64,000 nt of DNA from Clostridia bacterium. Lineage in GTDB: Bacteria; Bacillota; Clostridia; Oscillospirales; UBA644. The DNA is taken from NCBI GenBank assembly GCA_017934975.1, contig JAGBIM010000023.1, forward strand, positions 1 to 64,000, written 5' to 3'. The notes beneath the pieces are model-generated. The model searched no databases and was not told the origin of the DNA. It was given only the letters and a program-made list of their open reading frames with translations. Positions 8,318 to 16,846 of this stretch are shown here, piece by piece (positions within the stretch are counted from its first letter, which is position 1; every line of letters starts with the position of its first letter). The position numbers and the translations under genes are program-made.

Positions 8318-9271
8318 TTACTTTTTCGGCAGAATCCGAAGGTCCACGTCCCCCGACCGGGTGGAAACCTTGCAGGGCGTCCCCACGAAGGAAGAAGGAA
8401 CACTCACGGAGCCGCTTTTCGTGCTGACCTGAAAAATCTTGTCCGTGCAAAAGGTGCCTTCCACGTCTCCCGCATCCGTACCGACGGTCACGGAGGCGGC
8501 GTCACAGGCATCGAAGGAAATATCCCCCGTATCGGTCTCGGCAAAAAGATCCGCGCGGCAGATCACCTTCGTCAGATTGGCGTCCCCCGTATCGGTTTCC
8601 AGAGAAAGCTTCTCACAAGTCACGTGGGTGAGGTTCAGATTTCCCGTATCGGTCTCAAAGGAAAGAGACCCTTCCGCCGTCAATTCCGACAGAGAAATAT
8701 TCCCCGTATCGGAGGAAAATTCCCCCTTCCCCAGGGAGGGAGATTTCACGAGAATGTTCCCCGTATCGGTCTCACAGTTCAGCATCCCTTCCACGGAGGC
8801 CCCGCAGGAAAGATTTCCCGTATCGGAGGAAAGTTCCACCCGTCCAAAGGTAAACCCTTCCGAAACGCTCACGTTCCCCGTGTTGGTTTCTACGGAAAGG
8901 GATTGATAGGAATCGGCAGGCAAATACACCGTCACCGTGCGGGCGGAGAAGGAAAACCCGAGATAATGATACCACTTCCGCTGATCTGCGACCCGAATCC
9001 GCAGGGTGCCCTTCTCTACGGAAACCGCATAGCGGAACAGTTGCGATTCCTGACATTCCACCCGTCCCGCGTCGCCCAACACCAAGCGCACGTCGCCCGT
9101 GTTATCGACAATCTCGATATTCTGAATGGGTTCGTTGATTTCATAGGTTTTTTCGGTCAGAGCGTCCGTCCCGATGGCGAAGAAATTAAAATCGGCGGCA
9201 ACGAAAGAAGCCATGAAAACAGCGCCTCCCAGAACCATCAGAATGACGGCGGTAATCATCCATTTTTTCAT
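8318..9271 (-). CDS. DUF4097-family beta-strand-repeat membrane protein
   Basis: A 317-residue protein with one N-terminal membrane segment (residues 4-27) and a long repetitive domain outside it. A unit of about 19-23 residues centred on 'ETDTGN' or 'SDTGN' recurs about nine times between residues 130 and 300, as expected for a right-handed beta-solenoid of the DUF4097 type. The DNA repeats too: CCCGTATCGG recurs on the plus strand at near-regular spacing from 8525 to 8825. It overlaps the DUF1700 gene by 4 bases. DUF4097, DUF1700 and PadR genes commonly occur together in Clostridia; the role is thought to relate to the envelope but is not established. Confidence 0.88.
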   Translation of the reverse strand: MKKWMITAVILMVLGGAVFMASFVAADFNFFAIGTDALTEKTYEINEPIQNIEIVDNTGDVRLVLGDAGRVECQESQLFRYAVSVEKGTLRIRVADQRKWYHYLGFSFSARTVTVYLPADSYQSLSVETNTGNVSVSEGFTFGRVELSSDTGNLSCGASVEGMLNCETDTGNILVKSPSLGKGEFSSDTGNISLSELTAEGSLSFETDTGNLNLTHVTCEKLSLETDTGDANLTKVICRADLFAETDTGDISFDACDAASVTVGTDAGDVEGTFCTDKIFQVSTKSGSVSVPSSFVGTPCKVSTRSGDVDLRILPKK

Positions 9272-9870
9272 TTAGATCCTCTCCTTTCCCGAATCCGATC
9301 AAGAACCTTTTTCACGCCGTTTTTCGTCCAACCAAAGACCTTTTTCGTGAGAAAGCGGCAGAAAAAAACGGCAAGGATACAGAGCCCCGCCCCAAAGAGA
9401 CTCAACCCGCAGAGCATCCCCGCGGAAAGCAGATTGTGCTGAAGAGCGGACAGGAGGGCTGCACAGAGCCACGCCAACGAGGCGCCGCCCAAGGCGATCA
9501 CCACGGCCCAAAGGGAAACGAACACCGAGAATGCCGCCGCCAACAGAGAAACGGCAACGGCAACGGCAGCCCCCAGTAAGGGAAGCCACACCACAGAGCC
9601 GACAATCAGAAGGGTCCAAAACAAAGCACCCCGTTGAGGCTTTTCCCTTTCGGACGGTTCGGGCGCGGGTTTTTCGGGCATTTCCAGACGGATACGGGCC
9701 GCAATCTGGGCGGGAGAGCCCACCTGAGCAACCGCCTCTTCCTCCGAAAGACCTTCCTCCATGCGATCGGCAATCATTTCTTCGTAAAATTCCACCGACG
9801 AAACCACGTCTGCCCAAGGCAGATCCGAAAGCAGGCGATGCAGGGCCTGCGAAAAATCTTTTTTATTCAT
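9268..9870 (-). CDS. DUF1700-family membrane protein
   Basis: A 200-residue protein. The soluble N-terminal part (residues 1-70) has the family pattern 'FSQALHRLLSDLP...VEFYEEMIADRMEEGLSEEEAVAQVGSP', a small helical domain resembling HAAS domains. Three hydrophobic segments follow (near 83-107, 110-150 and 153-175), then a basic tail. It overlaps the PadR gene by 8 bases and the DUF4097 gene by 4, so the three are translationally coupled. HAAS-type proteins are proposed to work as membrane-bound partners of PadR-type regulators; that role here is inference. Confidence 0.88.
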   Translation of the reverse strand: MNKKDFSQALHRLLSDLPWADVVSSVEFYEEMIADRMEEGLSEEEAVAQVGSPAQIAARIRLEMPEKPAPEPSEREKPQRGALFWTLLIVGSVVWLPLLGAAVAVAVSLLAAAFSVFVSLWAVVIALGGASLAWLCAALLSALQHNLLSAGMLCGLSLFGAGLCILAVFFCRFLTKKVFGWTKNGVKKVLDRIRERRGSK

Positions 9871-10183
9871 ACGAAACCTCCTCCTTGGTCACAAAGCGAT
9901 ACATTCTGACCATTTCTTCCCACTCCCGACGGAAGGCTTCGATTCGGCCCCGTCCTTCCGCGGTAATGGTGTAATATTTCCGAAGCCGCCCGTTATGCTC
10001 CGCTACCTGCACGGTCAGCAGATCCGCCGTTTCCAGGCGGCGCAAAATGGGATACAACGTAGATTCGGAAATCTCCACGTAAGGCTTCATGTCCTTAATA
10101 ATCCGATATCCGTAAGACGGTTCGTCCCGGATGGCCGCAAGCACGCACACATCCAGAAGCCCCCGTTTCATCTGAACGTCCAT
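9863..10183 (-). CDS. PadR-family transcriptional regulator
   Basis: A 106-residue winged-helix regulator. The N-terminal domain 'LLDVCVLAAIRDEPSYGYRIIKDM' and 'ISESTLYPILRRLETADLLT' is the PadR signature. The C-terminal helix 'AEGRGRIEAFRREWEEMVRMYRFV' is the dimerisation helix of the short PadR subfamily. ATG 10183 follows a GAGGAGG ribosome site; an in-frame extension to 10255 would run through the promoter. It is first in the operon and probably represses it through the inverted repeat over its own promoter. Confidence 0.92.
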   Translation of the reverse strand: MDVQMKRGLLDVCVLAAIRDEPSYGYRIIKDMKPYVEISESTLYPILRRLETADLLTVQVAEHNGRLRKYYTITAEGRGRIEAFRREWEEMVRMYRFVTKEEVSYE

Positions 10184-10202
10184 ACAATACCTCCTCTCAC
10201 AT

Positions 10203-10234
10203 AATACTATACCATGCATAGTATTGTTTGTCAA
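10203..10234 (-). promoter_or_regulatory. PadR operon promoter with overlapping operator-like inverted repeat
   Basis: On the minus strand, TTGACA (10229-10234), 17-bp spacer, TATAGT (10206-10211). The inverted repeat AATACTAT (10203-10210) / ATAGTATT (10218-10225) with a 7-nt centre covers the -10 box and half the spacer. PadR regulators typically bind such AT-rich ATACT...AGTAT dyads, so autorepression is the simple reading. Confidence 0.7.
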
Positions 10235-10281
10235 GCAACTTTTCAAAAAATTCACAAAATCCCTTTTTTCTCATAAAAAAG

Positions 10282-10313
10282 ACTCCTTGGGGATATAATG
10301 TTCCACAAGGAGT
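10282..10313. terminator. Hairpin that includes the ribosome site of the small Cys-rich gene
   Basis: ACTCCTTG (10282-10289) pairs with CAAGGAGT (10306-10313). Read on the minus strand it is followed by CTTTTTT and could end the ABC-F transcript. Read on the plus strand the right arm is the Shine-Dalgarno site of the gene at 10322. A TATAAT at 10294-10299 lies in the loop. Confidence 0.5.
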
Positions 10314-10321
10314 GATTTTTT

Positions 10322-10513
10322 ATGGTTATCAACGAGAACGAATACGAGATTCGGAAAAAGTATTGTCCTGCCCTGCGAAAGAACGTTATCGTCAAGGTGT
10401 TTTATCGAGAGCAGGCCATGGAAGAATGTACCGAACGCACTGCCTGCAGCGGAGCGGGCGGATGTCGGAATCCGTATCTTCAATCGGAGGAAAGGGTCTC
10501 CCATTCCTCGTAA
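10322..10513 (+). CDS. Small Cys-containing conserved-type protein, function unknown
   Basis: A 63-residue protein with an AAGGAG ribosome site 9 bases before its ATG. The text 'YCPALRKNVIVKVFYREQAMEECTERTACSGAGGCRNP' has four cysteines (residues about 15, 36, 42 and 48) that could bind a metal. The spacing resembles small zinc-binding proteins but matches no family I can name. The last 34 bases overlap the 3' end of the convergent ABC-F gene. The ribosome site and early codon composition favour a real gene; the C-terminal 15 residues, antisense to the ABC-F stop region, are less sure. Confidence 0.55.
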   Translation: MVINENEYEIRKKYCPALRKNVIVKVFYREQAMEECTERTACSGAGGCRNPYLQSEERVSHSS

Positions 10514-12387
10514 AGGGCGTCGGTGGCAGTCCGAAGCGCGTCCAGTTCGGCGGTGATTTCCGCCACGCGGGCGTAATCGGAGGCCACGGCAGGATCGGCA
10601 AAGAGGGTGGAAAGTTCTTCAATTTTCGCTTCTTTTTCGGAAATTTCTTTCTCAATGCGGGACAACCGAGCCTGTTTTTTGCGGGCAACGGCTTGTTCCG
10701 CCTTCTTTTTTACGTACTCGTTTTCCTTAACGGGGGCAGGGACAGAAACCGATTCCGCCACAGGCTCAACCGTGGGCTTGCGACGGGCACAGAAGGCCAG
10801 ATAATCGTCGTAATTCCCCGGAACGGAGGCGATCCCCCCGTGAGTCAGATCCAGAATCCGATCGGCCAGACGGTTGATAAAATAGCGATCGTGGGACACG
10901 GCGAGAAGGGTGCCGTCATAAGACAGAAGGGCGTCCTCCAGGGCTTCCTTGGACGGGATATCCAAATGGTTGGTAGGCTCGTCGAGGATGAGAAGATTGG
11001 CGCCCGACAGCATCAATTTGGTCAAGGCCACCCGAGCCCGCTCTCCTCCGCTCAGCACGGAAATCTGCTTGAACACGTCGTCCCCGCGGAACAAAAAGGC
11101 TCCCAAGGCGGTGCGCACGGCGGTGTTTCCCAATCGGGGATAGGCGTCGGACACCTCGTCGAACACGGTTTTTTCCTCGTGCAGGTCGCCGATGGTCTGA
11201 TCGTAATACCCCACCCGCACCCGCGAGCCGAATTCCGAAAAGCCGCTATCGGCCTTCTGCTGTCCCAACAAAATCCGCAGAAGCGTAGTCTTTCCGCAGC
11301 CGTTGGGCCCCACGAGAAATGCGTGCTGCTGCTTAAACAACGTATAAGTCACGTCCCGAAAAAGGGGTTTGTTTTCAAAGGACATGGCAAGGCCCTCCGC
11401 CTTGATCACCTCGTTGCCGCTTCCTTCGGCGGCACGGAAGGAAAAGCCGATGCTTTCGGGATCGTCCTCGGGCTTGATCAAATCGGCGGCAATGCGGTCG
11501 ATCTGCTTCTGCTTGCTTCGGATGGTCACGTAATTGCGCTCCTGCCCGAAGTGCTTTTGCTGGGCGATGATCCCCTCGATGCGGGCGATTTCCTTTTGCT
11601 TTTTCTCGTAATCCCGCTCCAGAGTAACGCGATCGAAGGCCTTCTTTTCCTTATAATAGGAATAGTTTCCGTCGTAAACCGTCACCCGCCGATGCTCCAG
11701 CTCAAAGGTGCGATTGGTGACCCGATCCAGAAAAAAACGGTCGTGGGAGACCACGATGACCGAGCCGCGGTATTCGGTCAAAAACTCCTCCAGCCAAGCG
11801 ATGGAGGGAATATCCAAATGGTTGGTAGGCTCGTCCAGCAGGAGCAATTTCGCCCCCGACATAAGAATTTTGGCCAACAAAACGCGGGTGCGCTGTCCCC
11901 CGGAAAGGGAGGTCATGGGCAGGGCGATTTCCGTCTCGGTCAAGCCCAAACCCAGCAGAGTGGAACGGACCCGATTGCGGAAGGTCAGCCCGCCCTCCCG
12001 CTCAAAGGATTCCAGCAAGGTATGCTGACGGCGGATCAAAGATTCCTCGGAGGAATGCTCCAGAAGGGCGTTGATCTCCTCCAGCTCCCGCTCCCGATCC
12101 AACAGATGGGAAAACTGAGTCAGAACCTCCTCGTAGGCGGTCTGCCCCGAGGTAAATTCGGAATACTGCTCCATATAGGCCACCGTCAACCCTTTTTCCT
12201 TGGTCAGGTAGCCTGAATCGTATTCCTCTTTTCCCGTCAGCATCCGAAACAGCGTGGTCTTCCCCGCTCCGTTGACGCCGATAATGCCGATGCGGTCCCC
12301 TTCGTTGACCTTAAACGAGACCCCCGAAAAGAGGGTGCGGTCGGAAAAGGTTTTGCAAAGACCGTCGGCCTGCAAAATGGTCCCCAT
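10480..12387 (-). CDS. ABC-F family ATPase (YdiF/Uup-type, ribosome-associated)
   Basis: A 635-residue protein with two ATP-binding cassettes and no membrane segments. Cassette 1 has GVNGAGKTT near residue 37, 'LSGGQRTRVLLAKIL' and 'LLLLDEPTNHLD'. A charged linker follows ('YEKKQKEIARIEGIIAQQ'), then cassette 2 with GPNGCGKTT, 'LSGGERARVALTKLML' and 'LLILDEPTNHLD'. The C-terminal 70 residues form a coiled coil ('ARLSRIEKEISEKEAKIEEL'), as in YdiF/Uup. ABC-F proteins act on the ribosome in translation or antibiotic protection. ATG 12387 follows AAAGGAGG. The upstream phosphoribosyltransferase gene is 35 bases away, probably the same transcript. Confidence 0.93.
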   Translation of the reverse strand: MGTILQADGLCKTFSDRTLFSGVSFKVNEGDRIGIIGVNGAGKTTLFRMLTGKEEYDSGYLTKEKGLTVAYMEQYSEFTSGQTAYEEVLTQFSHLLDRERELEEINALLEHSSEESLIRRQHTLLESFEREGGLTFRNRVRSTLLGLGLTETEIALPMTSLSGGQRTRVLLAKILMSGAKLLLLDEPTNHLDIPSIAWLEEFLTEYRGSVIVVSHDRFFLDRVTNRTFELEHRRVTVYDGNYSYYKEKKAFDRVTLERDYEKKQKEIARIEGIIAQQKHFGQERNYVTIRSKQKQIDRIAADLIKPEDDPESIGFSFRAAEGSGNEVIKAEGLAMSFENKPLFRDVTYTLFKQQHAFLVGPNGCGKTTLLRILLGQQKADSGFSEFGSRVRVGYYDQTIGDLHEEKTVFDEVSDAYPRLGNTAVRTALGAFLFRGDDVFKQISVLSGGERARVALTKLMLSGANLLILDEPTNHLDIPSKEALEDALLSYDGTLLAVSHDRYFINRLADRILDLTHGGIASVPGNYDDYLAFCARRKPTVEPVAESVSVPAPVKENEYVKKKAEQAVARKKQARLSRIEKEISEKEAKIEELSTLFADPAVASDYARVAEITAELDALRTATDALYEEWETLSSD

Positions 12388-12422
12388 TCGGGTGCCTCCT
12401 TTCTGAATCAACAGAGTATCCT

Positions 12423-12980
12423 TTACAGGGCGTTGCCCTCGGAATCGAAAAGGGGCAGGTATTCCAGATAGATAATATCCTCCCGATCCTTGGCGTCGCC
12501 CTCGGCGAGAATGGCCATTTTACCCACGATCTCGCCCCCTGCCTGCTCCACCAAAGAAACCAGCGCGGCAAGGGATTCCCCCGTGGAGATCACGTCGTCC
12601 ACGATGAGGATCTTTTTCCCCTTCATGGCGTCCATATCCAGCTTATCCAGGTACAGGATCTGACGGGCAACGGTGGTGATGGACTTCACCTCCACGGCCA
12701 CGGGGTCCTTCATGTACAGCTTGGGCGCTTTGCGGGCGAGGATATATTTGTTCCTCCCCGCCTGAGCCGCCATTTCGTGAGCCAAAGGAATGCCCTTGGA
12801 TTCGGCGGTGATCAGAAGATCGAATTCGGGGGCTTTTTTCAGCAGATCCCGCGCGCAGGCCCGGGTCAGCTCCACGTCCCCGAAGATCACGAACCCCGCG
12901 ATACAAAGTTTTTCGTTCAAGGGGCAGATGGGCAGGTTGCGGTTTACCCCCGCAACGGTCATGTTATAATATTCTTTCAT
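12423..12980 (-). CDS. Adenine phosphoribosyltransferase-like protein
   Basis: A 185-residue type I phosphoribosyltransferase. The PRPP-binding motif is 'ILIVDDVISTGESLAAL' near residue 127, and 'DLLITAESKGIPLAHEMA' near 54 corresponds to the beta-strand and PPi loop of Apt. The length and 'LVSLVEQAGGEIVG' tail fit adenine phosphoribosyltransferase-like enzymes, which salvage a free base to its nucleotide. Compared with classical Apt the N-terminal half is divergent ('VNRNLPICPLNEKLCIAGFV'), so the base is uncertain. Promoter at 13051-13079; ribosome site CGGAGAAA. Confidence 0.8.
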   Translation of the reverse strand: MKEYYNMTVAGVNRNLPICPLNEKLCIAGFVIFGDVELTRACARDLLKKAPEFDLLITAESKGIPLAHEMAAQAGRNKYILARKAPKLYMKDPVAVEVKSITTVARQILYLDKLDMDAMKGKKILIVDDVISTGESLAALVSLVEQAGGEIVGKMAILAEGDAKDREDIIYLEYLPLFDSEGNAL

Positions 12981-13050
12981 AATTTTTCTCCGATCTCAGC
13001 AGCGTATTGGTTTTTGCAGATTCCGCACCCCGCGGTCTCCTATCCGCTTT

Positions 13051-13079
13051 ATTCTACCATAAATCGGAAAAGAAATCAA
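13051..13079 (-). promoter_or_regulatory. Promoter of the phosphoribosyltransferase/ABC-F pair
   Basis: On the minus strand, TTGATT (13074-13079), 17-bp spacer, TAGAAT (13051-13056) with TGG before it. Confidence 0.7.
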
Positions 13080-13099
13080 GCCCTCGGGAAGAAAAAATA

Positions 13100-13128
13100 T
13101 TGACAAAATCAGAAAGACATGATATAAT
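13100..13128 (+). promoter_or_regulatory. Promoter of the small membrane protein gene at 13185
   Basis: TTGACA (13100-13105), 17-bp spacer, TATAAT (13123-13128) with TGA before it. It lies back to back with the promoter at 13051-13079. Confidence 0.85.
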
Positions 13129-13184
13129 AAAATCATCAAAACACCTTTTGCGAAAAAACGGTATAAAGAAAGGAAGAACACAAG

Positions 13185-13679
13185 ATGCAAGCGACCTTTG
13201 AACATCCCAAGTACGGCACCGTTCTTTATGATGAAAACGCCTGGACGGGAGCAAAACGTCTGTACGTTAACGGCAGACTGCTGGAAAAGCAGTCCAAGAA
13301 TACTTTCGTCCTTGTCAAAGACAAACAAACCGTCTACTTCACGCTCAAAGGTAGCTTTATCAGCGGCGTAAAACTCATCGTTGACGACAGAATTTTCCCC
13401 ATCGTGACCGGACCGAAATGGTATGAAATCCTGCTCGTCGTTGCCATTGCAATCTTTTATTTCGTTTGGGCCAGCATACCGGCACTGTTCCAATACCTGC
13501 CCGTTGTCGGAGGAGCCATCGGCGGCGCCGTCTGCGGCGGATTTTCCTTCCTCTCCCTTTATCTGATGAAAATGCAAAAAAATCCCGGAATCAAGATTCT
13601 CATCGGCCTGGGCATGGGTGTCGCAATCTTTGCCGTTACTTATCTTTTGGCGGCGACGCTCTTGTCGGCCATGGCGTAA
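13185..13679 (+). CDS. Membrane protein of unknown function
   Basis: A 164-residue protein I do not recognise. The first 80 residues are soluble and beta-rich ('ATFEHPKYGTVLYDENAWTG', 'RLYVNGRLLEKQSKNTFVL'), suggesting a small folded domain. Hydrophobic segments follow near 85-110, 114-132 and 142-163. It has a strong promoter, an AAGGAAG ribosome site and its own terminator, so it is a stand-alone expressed gene. Nothing nearby points to a role. Confidence 0.75.
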   Translation: MQATFEHPKYGTVLYDENAWTGAKRLYVNGRLLEKQSKNTFVLVKDKQTVYFTLKGSFISGVKLIVDDRIFPIVTGPKWYEILLVVAIAIFYFVWASIPALFQYLPVVGGAIGGAVCGGFSFLSLYLMKMQKNPGIKILIGLGMGVAIFAVTYLLAATLLSAMA

Positions 13680-13692
13680 AATTCTGCAAAAA

Positions 13693-13730
13693 GACGGCCT
13701 GCTCTCTCGGAGGGCAGACCGTTTTTTCTT
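13693..13730. terminator. Terminator between the small membrane protein and GH35
   Basis: GACGGCCTGC and GCAGACCGT pair with small mismatches, followed by TTTTTTCTTTT; an A-run on the left gives some activity in the other direction for the GH35 gene. Confidence 0.8.
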
Positions 13731-13745
13731 TTAACGGAACCGTTA

Positions 13746-15860
13746 TTATTTTAAGGACAGAGAAACCACGGAGAAGGACGGAACCGTAATATCGTTCAGC
13801 GTGTATTCCTTCCCGTTGGCAAAAACCGTAAAGGAATCGGTAACCGCACCGGGCAAATTGTTGATTAGGAACATCATGCCCTGTTTTCCGTTTTCAAAAA
13901 GCGTTACGGCAAGGGTGCGGCAATCGGTATGAACCCTGCGTTCACATCCCAACGAATCGAGACAGAAATTCAGAAGATCCATCTGACAGAACTGACTGTA
14001 ATAATAGGTAGCCCCCAGCAGAAGGACGGCACCTTTTCCAATCTGTTTGACCTCCGCAAGAGACGTGCCGTCGGCCTCGTTTCGGAGCAAGACCGTCCCA
14101 CCGAAGCCGGGGAAGGTATATTTGTTTTTCAGCTCGTAAACCTTTTGGCCGTTACGCAAAAGAGCCGGGCCCTCCGCGGAAATCTCCGAAGAATCCTCCA
14201 CGCCGAGGAAATCCTTCAGCACCGTGCAGGGCAGAAAATCCTCGTCCAGATGGGGAACCACGGGAGTCAAAATCAGCCTTCCGCCGTGTTTCACAAACTG
14301 CACCAGATTCTCCTGCTTTTGGCGGGACATCCGTTGATCACAGGCAACGATCAGCGGAAGGGCGGGATCCAATACGCCGCCGATCTCCTTGCTCTTATAC
14401 AAACGAGCCCCCAGACTGAGGGTGAGACGCAGGGAATCCCCGTACCGACCTAATTGCAACCCATCGCGGGAATACCGCTTCCAGGGACCGCCTACGGTCT
14501 CCTGCAGCGAATCCCAGTGAAAGCCGTACTGCACGTCGCAAACGCGGGACTCGGTCAAAAGCCAGTCCTGCCGGTGGGAAAACTCGTTCCGCTTTTTCTG
14601 CGCGTCATAAAGAGGCCGAACCTCCCCCGTTGCGGAAACGGGAGCGTGGTAATCGTAAATATCCACGTTGTTTCCCGTATTCTCAAAATTCGGACCGCCG
14701 GTGAAGACGTAATAATTGGAGCCCTTCATGCCCAAAGCCACGTGAGCCATATAAAATCCATAGGCGTTTTCCGGGAAAATGGGAGGATAGCAGGAAGCGC
14801 TTCCGCTCTGCATTTCCAAAACGGAAGGCGGCATACCGAGAGCCTCCTGCCAATCTACGGAGTCCGTATACCGAACCATCTTCTCCGGCGTCATGCAGGT
14901 ACCGGAGGAGGGAAACAGAGCGTAATAATGGTCCGCGCCCAAAAAGAAACGGTATTGTTCGTTTTGCTTGGGAATATTCCGCATAATGGGAAGAAAAGAA
15001 GGCGTTCCCGCGTTGGTGCAAAAGTCCACGTCCAACCCGTCCTCCGCAAACCAGCCACAGAGAGTCTCAATATAAATTTCCAGCGTCCGCTTATAAAAAT
15101 TCAAATAGTCGCAGGCAAAGCGTTTTCCGCCCACCGTGTCGTCCTTGGGCGTGTTCCGATAGGGCGCGATTTCGCAAAAGGAGTTAAACCGAGTTCCGTA
15201 ACGGGCGTTGAGCCGATCCACGGTCCCGTATTTTTCCTCCAGAAATCGAACGTAATGCCCGTCCGGACGGCCAAACCCCATGGCTTGCGCGTTGCAGTCC
15301 AAAAATCCGGACCAAACGTGAAGACCGCCGATTTCGTTATCGGCCTGAACGGAAACGACGCAGCCTCCGTTGGTAACCAAAAACGGTCGCAAAAGCCCAT
15401 TCACCGCACGCAAATAACGGCGAGCCTTCTCCAGAAAAACGGGATGGAGATAGGAGGCACTCCGATCCGAACCGTTGCGCACCCCGTCGGGACCGCAGGC
15501 AAGAATCTGCGGATAGGTATCGAGAAGCCAGGAAGGAAGTCCGTGCTGACACAGCTCCGAATAAGAATAGGGACCGGGGCGGGCGATCACCATGATCTCC
15601 AGTTCCTGACAGAGTCGGAGAAAGTCGGTCAGACACCGTTGCGGAACGTCGTCAAAGAGAATCGTTCCCTCTTCGGGCTCGTGAACGATCCAGGGGATAT
15701 AGGTGGCAACCGCATTCGCCCCCGACTCCTTCAACAGCAGCAGGCGTGTCCGCCAGTCCTCCTTCGGAACGCGGAAATAATGAAATTCTCCGGAAATCAG
15801 CGGGGAAGGCTTTCCGTTCACCCGAAAACAAGCAGAATCCCAAGACAGAACGTTTCTCAT
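13746..15860 (-). CDS. Glycoside hydrolase family 35-like beta-galactosidase
   Basis: A 704-residue enzyme with a TIM-barrel catalytic domain typical of GH35. Evidence includes 'SGEFHYFRVPKEDWRTRL' (residues 23-40), 'ANAVATYIPWIVHEPEEG' and 'VIARPGPYSYSE'. The acid/base Glu is probably E176 in 'VQADNEIGG', where family members usually read QxENE(Y/F)G. C-terminal regions are beta-rich. No signal peptide is seen, so it should act on imported oligosaccharides. Promoter support is weak (TATAAT on the minus strand near 15944 with a poor -35). It stands apart from the later carbohydrate genes and has no transporter beside it. Confidence 0.85.
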   Translation of the reverse strand: MRNVLSWDSACFRVNGKPSPLISGEFHYFRVPKEDWRTRLLLLKESGANAVATYIPWIVHEPEEGTILFDDVPQRCLTDFLRLCQELEIMVIARPGPYSYSELCQHGLPSWLLDTYPQILACGPDGVRNGSDRSASYLHPVFLEKARRYLRAVNGLLRPFLVTNGGCVVSVQADNEIGGLHVWSGFLDCNAQAMGFGRPDGHYVRFLEEKYGTVDRLNARYGTRFNSFCEIAPYRNTPKDDTVGGKRFACDYLNFYKRTLEIYIETLCGWFAEDGLDVDFCTNAGTPSFLPIMRNIPKQNEQYRFFLGADHYYALFPSSGTCMTPEKMVRYTDSVDWQEALGMPPSVLEMQSGSASCYPPIFPENAYGFYMAHVALGMKGSNYYVFTGGPNFENTGNNVDIYDYHAPVSATGEVRPLYDAQKKRNEFSHRQDWLLTESRVCDVQYGFHWDSLQETVGGPWKRYSRDGLQLGRYGDSLRLTLSLGARLYKSKEIGGVLDPALPLIVACDQRMSRQKQENLVQFVKHGGRLILTPVVPHLDEDFLPCTVLKDFLGVEDSSEISAEGPALLRNGQKVYELKNKYTFPGFGGTVLLRNEADGTSLAEVKQIGKGAVLLLGATYYYSQFCQMDLLNFCLDSLGCERRVHTDCRTLAVTLFENGKQGMMFLINNLPGAVTDSFTVFANGKEYTLNDITVPSFSVVSLSLK

Positions 15861-16058
15861 ACGTAGCCCCTTTCCATACGGTACAATTCCGAAATTTCAA
15901 GATGCTTCTTCGCTCGGAAGCCCAAAGTACGTTTTCATTATAGCATAAAACCACGCAACATTCCATAGATTTCCGTGACTTCACAAAAATTTCGCCTTTT
16001 CGGTTTCCATATAATTCCGAAAATTTTGTTAAAAGAAAAGATACTTTTGCAAAAACCC

Positions 16059-16087
16059 TTGCAAAACGGTTAAAATTATATTATAAT
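16059..16087 (+). promoter_or_regulatory. Promoter of the IscU-like/GGGtGRT pair
   Basis: TTGCAA (16059-16064), 17-bp spacer, TATAAT (16082-16087) in a very AT-rich stretch. Confidence 0.8.
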
Positions 16088-16135
16088 AATAGGGTTAAAA
16101 ATCAAAATTCGGATTTTTGAAAGGAGTTACACAAT

Positions 16136-16828
16136 ATGATCTATTCTCACGAAGTCGAAAACATGTGTATCGTCGCCAAGGGTCCGCACCACGGTCCCGC
16201 TCCGATTCCCGAAGAAGGAAAATGGATTAAGGCGAAAGAGGTCACGGATATTTCCGCTCTGACCCACGGGATCGGCTGGTGTGCCCCTCAGCAGGGTACC
16301 TGCAAGCTGACCCTCAACGTCAAGGAAGGCATCATTGAAGAAGCCCTCGTTGAAACCATCGGTTGCTCCGGCATGACCCACTCTGCCGCTATGGCCGCCG
16401 AAATTCTCCCCGGCAAGACCATTCTCGAAGCCCTGAACACCGACCTGGTCTGCGACGCCATCAACACCGCCATGCGCGAACTGTTCCTGCAGATCGTTTA
16501 CGGCCGCTCTCAGTCCGCATTCTCCGAAGACGGACTTCCCATCGGCGCCGGCATGGAAGACCTTGGTAAGGGTGCCCGCTCTCAGGTTGGTACCATGTAC
16601 AGCACCAAGGCCAAGGGCGTCCGTTATCTGGAGATGGCCGAAGGCTACGTGACCCGTATGGCCCTCGACGCCGACGATCAGGTAATCGGTTACGAATTCG
16701 TTTCCCTGGGCAAGATGACCGACTTCATCAAGAAGGGCGACGATCCCACCACCGCCTATAACAAAGCTATGGGCACCTACGGCAGATTCGATGGCGCTGT
16801 CAAGTACATCGATCCCCGTAAAGAATAA
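16136..16828 (+). CDS. IscU-like iron-sulfur scaffold protein paired with GGGtGRT protein
   Basis: A 230-residue protein whose middle part resembles IscU/NifU scaffold domains: 'GTCKLTLNVKEGIIEEALVE' and 'TIGCSGMTHSAAMAAEIL', then 'LEALNTDLVCDAINTAM'. Cysteines likely to hold a cluster are in GCSG, DLVCD and 'GWCAPQQGTC'. The C-terminal 90 residues go beyond an IscU domain and end in 'KAMGTYGRFDGAVKYIDP'. It is 18 bases before the GGGtGRT gene; that pair is a known conserved neighbourhood in anaerobic Bacillota. The biochemical function is not established. Ribosome site GAAAGGAG. Confidence 0.85.
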   Translation: MIYSHEVENMCIVAKGPHHGPAPIPEEGKWIKAKEVTDISALTHGIGWCAPQQGTCKLTLNVKEGIIEEALVETIGCSGMTHSAAMAAEILPGKTILEALNTDLVCDAINTAMRELFLQIVYGRSQSAFSEDGLPIGAGMEDLGKGARSQVGTMYSTKAKGVRYLEMAEGYVTRMALDADDQVIGYEFVSLGKMTDFIKKGDDPTTAYNKAMGTYGRFDGAVKYIDPRKE

Positions 16829-16846
16829 TCAAAGGAGGAATGAAAG

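Noticed and set aside
8525-8880. Regular CCCGTATCGG repeats considered as a noncoding tandem repeat or CRISPR
   Set aside because: They lie in frame inside the DUF4097 gene and encode the TDTG turns of its beta-solenoid.
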